Of a stretch of DNA of 64,000 nucleotides, positions 53,873-62,793 are shown piece by piece. The notes under the pieces were generated by a model that was given only the letters and a program-made list of their open reading frames with translations, was not told the origin of the DNA and searched no databases. Numbering within the stretch: position 1 is the first letter of the stretch; each line of letters begins with the position of its first letter. The stretch is taken from contig JAKVBZ010000013.1 of the NCBI GenBank assembly GCA_022448645.1, forward strand, positions 31,542-95,541. The letters run 5' to 3'. The translations under genes were made by a program, and so were the position numbers. Source of the stretch: Pirellulaceae bacterium (GTDB lineage: Bacteria; Planctomycetota; Planctomycetia; Pirellulales; Pirellulaceae).

Positions 53873-56800
53873 ATGCGTTCGTTGATCCGCTGGGCTGTCC
53901 GAAACACTCCTGCCATGAATACGCTCATGGTGGCGCTGTTGTTAACTGGCGGAGCCAGTTTGGGAGTCATGCGGCGAGAGGTGTTTCCTGAGTTCGAGTT
54001 GGAAGTCATCCTGGTAACGGTTCCCTATCCAGGAGCTTCACCGAGCGAGGTTGAAGAGGGGATCTGTCAGAAGTTGGAAGAGTCCGTTAGGGCTACCGCC
54101 GGTATCGACAAAATCATGTCGATCGCCCGTGAAGGTGCCGGGTTTCTCATCCTGGAGTTGAATGCGGACGTTCCGGATGTTCAAAAGATTCTTAACGAAG
54201 TCCGTTCTGAAATCGACCGCATTCCCAGCTTTCCAGAATTGGCGGAAGATCCGGAGGTCAAGCAGATTACGCTGCGACAGCCGGCGATACGCGTGAATGT
54301 TATTGGCCCCAGCAATGTTGGACTGGATCAGGAAAGTCGTGTTCAGGCTGAATTGGAATTGCGAGATGTGGCCGAAGGTATTCGCGAGGACCTGTTACAA
54401 CTGCCATCGGTGTCGCAAGCGAACATCGTCGGTGAACGGAACTATCAGATCGACGTCGAAGTTCCGGAAACCACTTTGCGACGATTCGGTTTGACATTGA
54501 GCGATGTTGCCGACACGATTCGACGCGAGAATATCGAGCTTCCCGGCGGAACGATGAAAACTTCAGCGCAGGAAGTACGATTGCGGGGAATGAATAAGCG
54601 ACTGATTGGTCAGGAAATTGCAGAGATCCCGCTGTTGGGGAACCCGGCGAGTGGAACCCTCCATACGATTGGCGATTTGGCAACGGTACGCGATCATTTT
54701 ATCGATGACACGTCGCTTAGTTTCATCAACGGCCAGCCCGCGTTAGTGATTTCGGTCGATCGTACGTTGAACGAAGATTTATTGGAGATTGTGCGTCGAG
54801 TGAGAGGCTATGTTGCCACTCACGAGATGCCACATGGATATGAGATCAGTACGTGGTTTGATCAGTCCATTAACGTACGTGATCGTATGGATCTGCTCAC
54901 GCGCAATGGGTTGCAGGGACTAGCGCTAGTATTTCTCGTGTTGGCCATTTTTCTCGATTTGCGGTTGGCGTTCTGGGTGGCAGTGGGGATTCCAGCAGCG
55001 GTTTTGGGGGCTGCTGTCGTTTTGTTATACGGTGGCCATACCTTAAACATGCTTTCGATGTTCGCTTTCCTGATGGCATTGGGAATCGTCGTCGACGACG
55101 CCATTGTCATTGGTGAAAATATCTACGCTCATCGCAGGCACCATGATCGCATGAGTGAGGCGGCAGTCAGCGGCGCGTTTGAAGTTCTCCCGGCGGTTAT
55201 CTCTTCTGTGTGTACGACGATTATTGCTTTCGTTCCACTCATGTTTGTAGCTGGAATCATGGGGAAGTTCATTGCGGTGATGCCTGTTGCAGTCATTGCG
55301 ATGCTCGTCATCTCTCTGTTTGAAAGTGTCTTTATCTTGCCGTGCCATTTAGCCCATGAACGGAGTATGTTGTTTTCGGTGCTGGGTAGGGTGCTGTTTC
55401 CCTTTCGTTTCCTGGTGGCGTGGTCCAAATGGTCGAATGTTTTCATGGAGAAACGTTTGCGTTGGGTTATTCACCGCATCTACCACCCTTCACTCGACTG
55501 GTCGTTGTCCTATTGGCCGGTGGTCGTCAGTGGTGCGTTTGCGCTTTTGATTGTCACCTTTGGATTGTTGCGTGCCGGAGTAACCCCTTGGGTGTTGATG
55601 CCCAAATTGGACAGTTATCTGATCGAAGCCCGCGTTTTGTATCCGGATGGAACGCCAGCTCGCGTCACCGACGCAGCTTGTCAACGATTGGCCGATGCGA
55701 TTCGCAAGATTGAAGCAGATTATGCAGAGCAAGGCACGCCGTTGATCAAATATGTCTATCGCACTGTGGGGAACGTTGCCTCTCCAGGAAAGATGGGGCC
55801 GGACGCGCGCGCGACGGGCAGTCATGTCGGTTTAGTAGAAGTCGAGATGTTTGATTCGTCTGTCAGGCCGGTGCATAGTGAAACCATTCTAGCCGAGTGG
55901 CGGCGCGCTGCTGGTGAGTTTCCAGGCGCCGAAACCCTTAAGTTTGGGACGCCTGATTTCGGTCCCGGAGGCACGCCGATCGAGTTCAAGTTGTTGGCTC
56001 GTAAAGAACATATGGACGAGTTGGAGAGGGCGGTAGAGGCTTGCAAAGGCGTGTTACGCAACTATTCCGGAGTCTTTGACATTACCGATGATTCTCAGCC
56101 TGGAAAGTGGGAATTCCAATTGCAAGTGAAGGAAAAGGCACTCGCGATGGGAATTCCTATGTCCATGCTTGCTGGTACGGTACGAGCTTCTTACTACGGT
56201 GAAGAAGTGATGCGATTACAGCGTGGTAGGCACGAAGTCAAACTGATGGTCCGTTATCCTGAATCCGATCGTCGATCTCTTGCCGATTTTGAGGAGATTC
56301 GGGTCCGCACTCCTGATGAGGCGGAAATTCCGCTAACCGAATTGGTTGAGGTGCGGGTGCAACGAGGTTACACAGAGATCAACCGTATGGATCAGCTTCG
56401 TTCGATCACGATTACAGCGGACGTCGACGAGTCTCTACAAAACGCCAGCCGAATCGTTGGCCAACTCAAGCAGCCGGGTAGTGAATTCCAGGCGACGATG
56501 CAAGCTGAGTTCCCGAACATACGTGTTCGCTGGGAAGGGCAACAGGAACAAACCGATCAGTCACTACAGAGCTTGAAGATTGGTTTTCTGGGAGCCATGT
56601 TTGGCATGTTCGTGCTGTTGACCTTGCAATTTCGTTCTTATTTCCAGCCGATTCTTATCCTGCTCATCATTCCCTTTGGGGCCATCGGAGCTATTTGGGG
56701 TCACGCCTTGATGGGGATGCCTATCACGTTATTCAGTGTGTTTGGGCTCATCGCATTGACGGGTGTTGTGGTCAATGATTCCATTGTGTTGATCGATTTT

Positions 56801-57154
56801 ATCAACCGCAGGGTTCGTGCCGGTACACCGTTGCGGGACGCATTGATGGAAGCCGGAGAACGGCGTTTTCGTCCCGTATTGTTGACGTCCATGACAACGG
56901 TAGCCGGCTTGTTTCCCATCCTGTTGGAAACTTCTTTTCAGGCACAAATCCTAATCCCGATGGCGGCCAGCATTTGCTTCGGGCTGATCGCCGCAACCGT
57001 ATTGGTGCTCGTGTTGATTCCTGTGTTCTATTACCTGTATGCGCGTTACATTCACGAAGTGTTTACCCCTGGCTTTGTTTCGGAAGACGAACAGCTGGGA
57101 GCAGCAGAAGTGTGTCAGCAACTACCATTGGGGGAAGGACCGGTGGATACGTGA
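53873..57154 (+). CDS. RND family efflux transporter, inner-membrane pump
   Basis: 1093 residues, usual RND size. Helix 1 (MNTLMVALLLTGGASLGVM) is followed by a large periplasmic loop beginning EVFPEFELEVILVTVPYPGASP, helices 2-6 with the proton-relay acidic pair in GIVVDDAIVIGENI, a second periplasmic loop, and helices 8-12 with GVVVNDSIVLIDFINRR. It matches the AcrB/MexB-like hydrophobe or heavy-metal pump families, nearer the AcrB type since no metal-binding residues stand out. It expels compounds using proton flow. Third gene in tetR-adaptor-pump. The stop overlaps the alr start (GTGA). Confidence 0.94.
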   Translation: MRSLIRWAVRNTPAMNTLMVALLLTGGASLGVMRREVFPEFELEVILVTVPYPGASPSEVEEGICQKLEESVRATAGIDKIMSIAREGAGFLILELNADVPDVQKILNEVRSEIDRIPSFPELAEDPEVKQITLRQPAIRVNVIGPSNVGLDQESRVQAELELRDVAEGIREDLLQLPSVSQANIVGERNYQIDVEVPETTLRRFGLTLSDVADTIRRENIELPGGTMKTSAQEVRLRGMNKRLIGQEIAEIPLLGNPASGTLHTIGDLATVRDHFIDDTSLSFINGQPALVISVDRTLNEDLLEIVRRVRGYVATHEMPHGYEISTWFDQSINVRDRMDLLTRNGLQGLALVFLVLAIFLDLRLAFWVAVGIPAAVLGAAVVLLYGGHTLNMLSMFAFLMALGIVVDDAIVIGENIYAHRRHHDRMSEAAVSGAFEVLPAVISSVCTTIIAFVPLMFVAGIMGKFIAVMPVAVIAMLVISLFESVFILPCHLAHERSMLFSVLGRVLFPFRFLVAWSKWSNVFMEKRLRWVIHRIYHPSLDWSLSYWPVVVSGAFALLIVTFGLLRAGVTPWVLMPKLDSYLIEARVLYPDGTPARVTDAACQRLADAIRKIEADYAEQGTPLIKYVYRTVGNVASPGKMGPDARATGSHVGLVEVEMFDSSVRPVHSETILAEWRRAAGEFPGAETLKFGTPDFGPGGTPIEFKLLARKEHMDELERAVEACKGVLRNYSGVFDITDDSQPGKWEFQLQVKEKALAMGIPMSMLAGTVRASYYGEEVMRLQRGRHEVKLMVRYPESDRRSLADFEEIRVRTPDEAEIPLTELVEVRVQRGYTEINRMDQLRSITITADVDESLQNASRIVGQLKQPGSEFQATMQAEFPNIRVRWEGQQEQTDQSLQSLKIGFLGAMFGMFVLLTLQFRSYFQPILILLIIPFGAIGAIWGHALMGMPITLFSVFGLIALTGVVVNDSIVLIDFINRRVRAGTPLRDALMEAGERRFRPVLLTSMTTVAGLFPILLETSFQAQILIPMAASICFGLIAATVLVLVLIPVFYYLYARYIHEVFTPGFVSEDEQLGAAEVCQQLPLGEGPVDT

Positions 57155-58323
57155 CGAGTTGGTTGGAAATAAACTTGGCGCGTTTGGAGAATAATTACCG
57201 TTTCTTCAGGGATCGTATCGGTTCGAGTGTCAGCTTATGTGGCGTAGTCAAAGCGGATGCTTATGGCTTGGGAGCTGTGCCGATTGCCAAGGAGTTGGTC
57301 CGTCTGGGGGTCGATTTTCTCGCCGTCTATTCGGTTGCCCAAGCGGCTGTTATAGAACGTGAAGGGATCAAGTCATCTTTGATGGTTCTGATGCCAATCC
57401 ATTCGGTGAGCGAATTCAACGGCATGCACGAGGCATTGGCCGACCAGCGAATCCACTTGACACTTCACGATTTGCAGCAAATCGATGTGATCCAACAACT
57501 CGCGCAGCAGGTCGGAGTGCCTGTCCCCGTGCATTTACATTTAGATACGGGAATGAGTCGTGGTGGATTGAACACGTCGCAATTGGAGAAGGCGCTACAT
57601 CTGATTGCTCAAAGTGATATGGTTCGGATCGCTGGAGTGGGGACCCACTTCGCAGGCGCTGATGACGATGCGGTGTTTAGCAAGGAGCAACTCGGCCGTT
57701 TATCGCATGCCATGGATTCATACCGAAAGAATCTCCCACCAGACTTGCTGGTCCATGCGGCAAACACTTTCGGTGTGTTGCGAGATCATTGCTTCCACCA
57801 GGCGATGGTACGGATTGGACTCGGACTGTATGGTTATGGTCCCAGACTAATGCCAGACTTGGGGCGGGAATCACAAACCGATTTGCAACCGGTGGTGACC
57901 TGGAGAAGCCAGATTATTCATCTTCAGTCATATGATCATGGAACGCCTGTCGGATACAACAGTACGCACCTTTTGACACGTCCTAGCCGATTGGGCTTGG
58001 TCCCTGTTGGTTATGCTGATGGGTATCCGTTGGCGCTTGGCGGGAAATCTGGGGTGGTGGTGTGGGCAGATCACAAGTCGTCGTTCGTCGCGCCGGTGTT
58101 GGGCAAAGTGAATATGGATCAGATCGTGATTGATGTGACTGATTTTCCGGGAGAGATCGACAAAGGAACTGCTGTAGAACTTATCAGTTGCGATCCCAAT
58201 TCACCTTGTGCTTTGGAACGATTGGCCGAGCAGGCTGGCTCATCATGTTATGAAATGCTTTGCCGTCTGTCAGAGCGAATTCCCCGTCACTATGATGAGT
58301 CTCCTCATGAAACCGGAATATGA
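57151..58323 (+). CDS. alr: alanine racemase
   Basis: 390 residues from GTG 57151, whose GTGA overlaps the stop of the pump gene; GGTGG lies 5 bases before. The PLP Lys is K34 in GVVKADAYGLG. Other marks are HLHLDTGMSRGG, GVGTHFAGAD, the second catalytic Tyr region PVGYNSTH, VPVGYADGYP and VNMDQIVIDVT. It makes D-alanine for peptidoglycan or teichoic-like polymers. The close coupling to an efflux pump is unusual and may just reflect a compact operon; an internal promoter within the pump gene is possible. Confidence 0.95.
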   Translation: MTSWLEINLARLENNYRFFRDRIGSSVSLCGVVKADAYGLGAVPIAKELVRLGVDFLAVYSVAQAAVIEREGIKSSLMVLMPIHSVSEFNGMHEALADQRIHLTLHDLQQIDVIQQLAQQVGVPVPVHLHLDTGMSRGGLNTSQLEKALHLIAQSDMVRIAGVGTHFAGADDDAVFSKEQLGRLSHAMDSYRKNLPPDLLVHAANTFGVLRDHCFHQAMVRIGLGLYGYGPRLMPDLGRESQTDLQPVVTWRSQIIHLQSYDHGTPVGYNSTHLLTRPSRLGLVPVGYADGYPLALGGKSGVVVWADHKSSFVAPVLGKVNMDQIVIDVTDFPGEIDKGTAVELISCDPNSPCALERLAEQAGSSCYEMLCRLSERIPRHYDESPHETGI

Positions 58324-58452
58324 CGTAAGTCGCGTTCGTGCCGATTCGTCCGGAGCAGATGATCGGTGAGGCTGCCAGTTGCTAGAATACGTCTACCCTG
58401 CTTGTTTGGGGTTGTTTGTTCCTTTTGATGGAAATCCGTTCCAATCTCATTT

Positions 58453-59481
58453 ATGTTTACTTCGCGACCGCATCCCCCCAATCCACCATTGCCGCTACTC
58501 ATATCAGGTGTCGCGGGAGTTACTGGGTACAATGCGTTTCACTACTTTCGAAGTCACTTTGACGACCAGGTGATCGGGATCCGACAAGTGAACAATTGGC
58601 CGTTGCGCGGACTAGGAATCGTGCCGTGTAATGCTGAAGATCGAGATGGTCTTGAGAAATTATTTGAGCAATATCAGTTTGCCGCGGTTCTCAATTGTGC
58701 CGGGAATTGCGCTCTAAAATCGTGTGAGTTGGATCCGGCTCTGGCCCGGCGCACGAACGTTGAAAGTGTAGAGAATTTGGTCCATATCATTGATCCGGAC
58801 CAGACCAGACTCGTTCATTTGTCGATTGACCTGGTGTTCTCCGGAGTTGGCAATGGAGGATACACCGAGTCATGCCAGACCGATCCCGTGACAGTTTACG
58901 GTAAGACGATGGTCGAAGCCGAAAAAATCGTATTGGCTGCAAGTTCCCGAAACTCAGTCTTGCGCATCTCGCTGCCGATGGGAGTTAGTTTTAACGGCCA
59001 TGCCGGTGCGATCGACTGGATCCAAGCTCGTTTCAAACAGTCGAAACCCGCGACGCTTTACTATGACGAAATTCGCACGCCGACTTACACGGATTGTTTG
59101 AATGAGCTGTGCAGAACGGTCTTGGGCAGTGATTTATCTGGAATATTTCATGCAGGAGGCCCTCGACGACTGAGCCTTTATCAGATCGCACAGATTGTGA
59201 ACCGAGTCGGCGGGTACGATCCGGATCATTTGATGGGGTGTCCCCGCATCGAAGCTGGCCCTGTTCCGCCACGTGCTGGTAACGTTACGCTCGATTCGTC
59301 GAAACTTGCAGCCGCCGTCGGATTCGCTCCGTTTGATCCTTGGCCGGCTAACGAAGAATTTGTCCCAACTCATGATCAATGGCATCGCGAACGGTCGGGA
59401 ATCGGTCCCGGGTCACCGGAGCTATTGGCGGAAGCGCTGTATCTGAATCCATGGCGCGCAGCGACTCGGCTTCATGGGTAG
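58453..59481 (+). CDS. RmlD-like / NAD(P)-dependent sugar reductase family protein with altered active site
   Basis: 342 residues. The nucleotide-binding loop is SGVAGVTGYNAF; then AVLNCAGNCALKSCELDP and HLSIDLVFSG correspond to the RmlD dTDP-4-dehydrorhamnose reductase pattern. The catalytic YxxxK would be YGKTK; here it reads Y149-GKT-M153, so the Lys is replaced by Met. The C-terminal half carries FHAGGPRRLSLYQIAQIV, typical for the family. It may have lost or changed activity, or bind a sugar nucleotide without reducing it. Alone on the plus strand, 129 bases after alr. Confidence 0.78.
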   Translation: MFTSRPHPPNPPLPLLISGVAGVTGYNAFHYFRSHFDDQVIGIRQVNNWPLRGLGIVPCNAEDRDGLEKLFEQYQFAAVLNCAGNCALKSCELDPALARRTNVESVENLVHIIDPDQTRLVHLSIDLVFSGVGNGGYTESCQTDPVTVYGKTMVEAEKIVLAASSRNSVLRISLPMGVSFNGHAGAIDWIQARFKQSKPATLYYDEIRTPTYTDCLNELCRTVLGSDLSGIFHAGGPRRLSLYQIAQIVNRVGGYDPDHLMGCPRIEAGPVPPRAGNVTLDSSKLAAAVGFAPFDPWPANEEFVPTHDQWHRERSGIGPGSPELLAEALYLNPWRAATRLHG

Positions 59482-59648
59482 CGTGTCCATGTCGAAGAAG
59501 AATGGTTCGTGTCAATCTGAGTGAAGCGAAGGGTCTGGGGGGATAGTCTCTCACTGAAAATCTTCGAGTGCTACGTGTCCTCAGGGTCGTGTCAACGGAA
59601 TCCACACTTCATATGCCGGGGAAATAAGAAATGACCAAGGGATCTCCG

Positions 59649-60179
59649 TTAACGATCTCCTAATCGGAAACGATCGAAGTACAATAAGCCAACAATCGTT
59701 TTCGCATCTTCGATTTGACCGGATCGGATCAAATGGATAGATTCCTCCCAAGACAGAATGACATTTTCAATTTGTTCACTGGGTTCACGCTCGGGAGAAC
59801 CTGGAACCAATTTCTGCGCGTGAAACAAATGCATGCGTTCGTCGAGAATTCCTGGCGAGAGGAAAAATTCGTGAATTGGTTTCATGGATCTGGAACGATA
59901 GCCAGTTTCCTCTGCTAGTTCGCGACTGGCGCAATCCACAGGATCTTCACCTGGCTCCAGCGTTCCAGCAGGTAGTTCGAGTAGGGACTTGTTGACGCTA
60001 GCGCGTCGATTGCGAATGAGACAAACGCGTCCATCTTCCAAGTCAGGCAGAATCGTCACGGCACCAGGATGGCGGACGACTTGACGTTTACCAACGGTGC
60101 CGTCCGTTCTTGGTTCTTTAATTTGGACGACGCGAAATCGTGGAGTTTCCAATAAGACAAAATCTTCTTCGTGATTCAT
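59649..60179 (-). CDS. Nudix hydrolase (ADP-ribose pyrophosphatase-like)
   Basis: 176 residues. The Nudix box is GTLEPGEDPVDCASRELAEETGY, with all the metal-binding Glu in REL-AEE in place. Upstream lies PGAVTILPDLEDGRVCLIRNRRAS and downstream the FFLSPGILDERMHLFHA stretch typical of ADP-ribose/NDP-sugar pyrophosphatases (NudF-like). It would clear ADP-ribose or a related nucleotide sugar in the cytoplasm. Divergent from the site-2-protease-like gene across a 243-base gap. Confidence 0.92.
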   Translation of the reverse strand: MNHEEDFVLLETPRFRVVQIKEPRTDGTVGKRQVVRHPGAVTILPDLEDGRVCLIRNRRASVNKSLLELPAGTLEPGEDPVDCASRELAEETGYRSRSMKPIHEFFLSPGILDERMHLFHAQKLVPGSPEREPSEQIENVILSWEESIHLIRSGQIEDAKTIVGLLYFDRFRLGDR

Positions 60180-60422
60180 GGTTTAGCCGGTGAATTTATC
60201 CTAGTAGCATTGCGGTTCTGCGCAATTCGCATCCGTCAAGCGGTGAAAACAAGCAGCGAACCGGTGTTCAAGACGGCGATTGTTTTCCGAAACATTGATC
60301 GCCTTCTGGGGTATTGATAAAATAGGAGCTGGTTAGTTGTTTATCAAGATAGAGTTACCTGACGGGGGTGACGGAGGCACGGGTAACCATTGATAGCGGG
60401 TTGGTCAAGGACGTAGTGTGCT

Positions 60423-61490
60423 ATGCGTGACCACGCAACTTGGAGTGTGAGCTTAGGACGCTGGGCTGGAATTCGTGTACGCCTACACGTGTTTTTCTTA
60501 CTCTTTGCGGCTTTTACTTTCTATTTAGGCTGGCGCGCTGATTTTGGGACGAATGGCAGTGGCTATGCGGGCGTAGCGGCTTTAAGTTTAGGTATCTTGT
60601 CGTTGAGCGTGCTTTTGCACGCGTTAACGCACTGCCACCTGGCGCTCCGTTTAGGGGCAAACGTTGACCAGATTCTATTGGGGCCTTTTGGGGAAATGGG
60701 CCCCGTTCAGCATGTCCATATTGCTCCAAGAGATCTGGCGGTAGCGGTCGCCGGCCCTCTGTCAAACGCTTGTATTTGTCTTTTTTCACTGCCATTTCTT
60801 ATTTATTTGATGGGAGGCGACTATGTGCAGATGACCGGACTGCTGTCTCCATTACACCCGGTTGGTGTTGATCAAGGTATGACGTTTCTGCTGTCGTTAA
60901 AGCTGTTATTTTGGATCAACTGGATATTGTTTTTGGTAAATATTGTCCCTGTATTTCCGCTAGACGGAGGTTGGGCTCTGCGAGCGATCCTACTGATCTT
61001 TATGCCAGGTTTAAGTCCATCCGTGGCCACCTACCGTGTTGCCCGCGTCGCTCAAGTGATTGCGTTTGCATTGATTGTGGCAGCATACGTGTTTCGTGAG
61101 TCCGGGCCGATGTACCCCATTCCGACTTGGTTTTCTTTGGTCGTGCTGGGGATTTTCTTGTTCTTTGCGGCACAACACGAAATCGAACAGTCCGAAGATG
61201 ACAATGCCCCAGAGGATGTTTTTGAATACGATTTTTCACAAGGGTATACCAGCCTTGACCGTAGTGTCGATTCGGCTCCCGCCCGGCGTCCAGGGCCTAT
61301 GACTCGTTGGCTGGCCCAACGTCGTCTTCAACGTGAGCAGCAAAAGCAGCAACAGGAAGTAGACGAGGAACGCCGTATGGACGAAATCTTGACTCGCTTG
61401 CACGAGGTTGGCTCGGAGGGATTATCTGCGGATGATCGAAGGTTGCTTGATCGTGTCAGTCAGCGATATCGTAGTCGGATGGATCAGTAG
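60423..61490 (+). CDS. site-2-protease-like membrane protein with lost catalytic Glu, DUF6576-like C-terminus
   Basis: 355 residues with about six membrane segments (about 20-38, 47-70, 105-130, 155-178, 200-220, 235-255). The M50 fold marks are present, but the zinc motif HExxH reads H66-A-L-T-H70: both His are kept and the catalytic Glu is Ala. The second site NIVPVFPLDGG (173-183) keeps its Asp. A cytoplasmic, charged coiled tail follows, ending in DEILTRLHEVGSEGLSADDRR, a DUF6576-like motif known from related bacterial S2P proteins. It could bind substrates without cutting them. Confidence 0.85.
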   Translation: MRDHATWSVSLGRWAGIRVRLHVFFLLFAAFTFYLGWRADFGTNGSGYAGVAALSLGILSLSVLLHALTHCHLALRLGANVDQILLGPFGEMGPVQHVHIAPRDLAVAVAGPLSNACICLFSLPFLIYLMGGDYVQMTGLLSPLHPVGVDQGMTFLLSLKLLFWINWILFLVNIVPVFPLDGGWALRAILLIFMPGLSPSVATYRVARVAQVIAFALIVAAYVFRESGPMYPIPTWFSLVVLGIFLFFAAQHEIEQSEDDNAPEDVFEYDFSQGYTSLDRSVDSAPARRPGPMTRWLAQRRLQREQQKQQQEVDEERRMDEILTRLHEVGSEGLSADDRRLLDRVSQRYRSRMDQ

Positions 61491-61601
61491 ATGTGGAGGA
61501 CGTTCGCAAGCTCACTGGGTTTGGATGTACCAGCTGGCAAAGAGGATCTGGAGCTTAACACCCGTTGCTCGAGGTAGAGATGGATCGCTGTGGAGCCGGC
61601 T

Positions 61602-62618
61602 TTACGTGGTCAGTGGAGAGATGATGCCACAGGTTCCTGATGTGGATTGCAACTGAGAATCAGGGGATCGGTGTTCGTGGCGTACGTAGGCAAGTGCCAG
61701 TACGCTGTCTGTTCGAGGAGAATAGACGGAGGACGTGAGCCGGCCAGCAACTTTGCCTTCGACGGTGAGTTCGCTACCAGGAGACGGTAGCTGGTCCAAT
61801 GATTGGCTGTGAAATTGGACAACGGCCAGATACCAGTTGACGTGCCCGAGAGCATCGATGCGAGCCACTGTTTCTTGACCCAAATAGCAACCCTTGGTGA
61901 AACTAATTGCTTGAGCGTCACGGCCAACTTCTTGAGGAAGATTGTCTTCGGTAATGTCCGTGCCATATTCGGGCCAGCCGGATTCGAGGCGCAACATCTG
62001 CCAAGCTTCACAGTCGCAGGCCCGCCCACCAGCCTCTTCGAGCTTCCCTGTGACTTCCGAGGCGGCTGAGGATTCACTTACCAAGAGAAAGCAAGGCTCT
62101 CTAACCATGTCAGAGCGGCATACTGTCACCTCAGCGCCGGCGAGGTTGCTGGCGCAGTGTTGCCAGACTTCTTGAGGAAGCGGTACATGAAGTGAGTCCA
62201 AAATTTTCGGCGCTTTGCCGCCGCAGACTACCCATACACTCATGTCCGCGCTTTGGTCGACGAGCTGTACGTCCTCTCGAATGAGGTACCGGTCAAGATG
62301 GCAAAGTATGTGATCGGCCTGACCAGCAACCGTCACCACACGCAGGCATTCGTTTCTGCAGAATATCAGGATATGGCCGAGTATCTTGCCTTGTACGCTC
62401 GTCAGAAAAGCTTCACATCCTTGGCCTGGCAACAGGCTAACAACATCATGGGTGCAAAAGTTGTTCAAGAACGAAGCTCGATCGTTTCCATGTAGATCAA
62501 TGACTGTTCGGGGAAGTCGTAAAAAACCAGCTTCCTGGCACAGCGCATGGTAGTCGTCGAGTAGCTCAGTAGCTGGAAGAAATGATTTGTTTTTTCCGGA
62601 CACGGGAACGATTTCCAA
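61602..62618 (-). CDS. ygfZ: YgfZ/GcvT-like folate-binding protein
   Basis: 338 residues from TTG 62618 (no good ribosome site; GTG six codons in is an alternative). The YgfZ signature KGCYLGQETVARIDALGHVN (about residues 246-265) is intact, including the conserved Cys. The N-terminal half has LHGNDRASFLNNFCTHDV and FLTSVQGKILGHILI. YgfZ proteins bind tetrahydrofolate and help make or repair iron-sulfur clusters in the cytoplasm. The gene diverges from the LolA-like gene to the right and converges on the S2P-like gene to the left. No iron-sulfur genes are adjacent. Confidence 0.88.
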   Translation of the reverse strand: MEIVPVSGKNKSFLPATELLDDYHALCQEAGFLRLPRTVIDLHGNDRASFLNNFCTHDVVSLLPGQGCEAFLTSVQGKILGHILIFCRNECLRVVTVAGQADHILCHLDRYLIREDVQLVDQSADMSVWVVCGGKAPKILDSLHVPLPQEVWQHCASNLAGAEVTVCRSDMVREPCFLLVSESSAASEVTGKLEEAGGRACDCEAWQMLRLESGWPEYGTDITEDNLPQEVGRDAQAISFTKGCYLGQETVARIDALGHVNWYLAVVQFHSQSLDQLPSPGSELTVEGKVAGRLTSSVYSPRTDSVLALAYVRHEHRSPDSQLQSTSGTCGIISPLTT

Positions 62619-62793
62619 GCATGATCAGTTAGCGAAAATTGACGGTTCAGCCGCACGTTAAAGTCGAGCTTTACGGGCGAAGCTATCTTACACGATAATC
62701 GTCGCTGGTCGAAGTAGCGGTCAAGCCAAACTGATGCTGGAACTCCATCCGCCATCAGGAGGGCACGGATTACGACAAGATTCGGAGGCAAGG

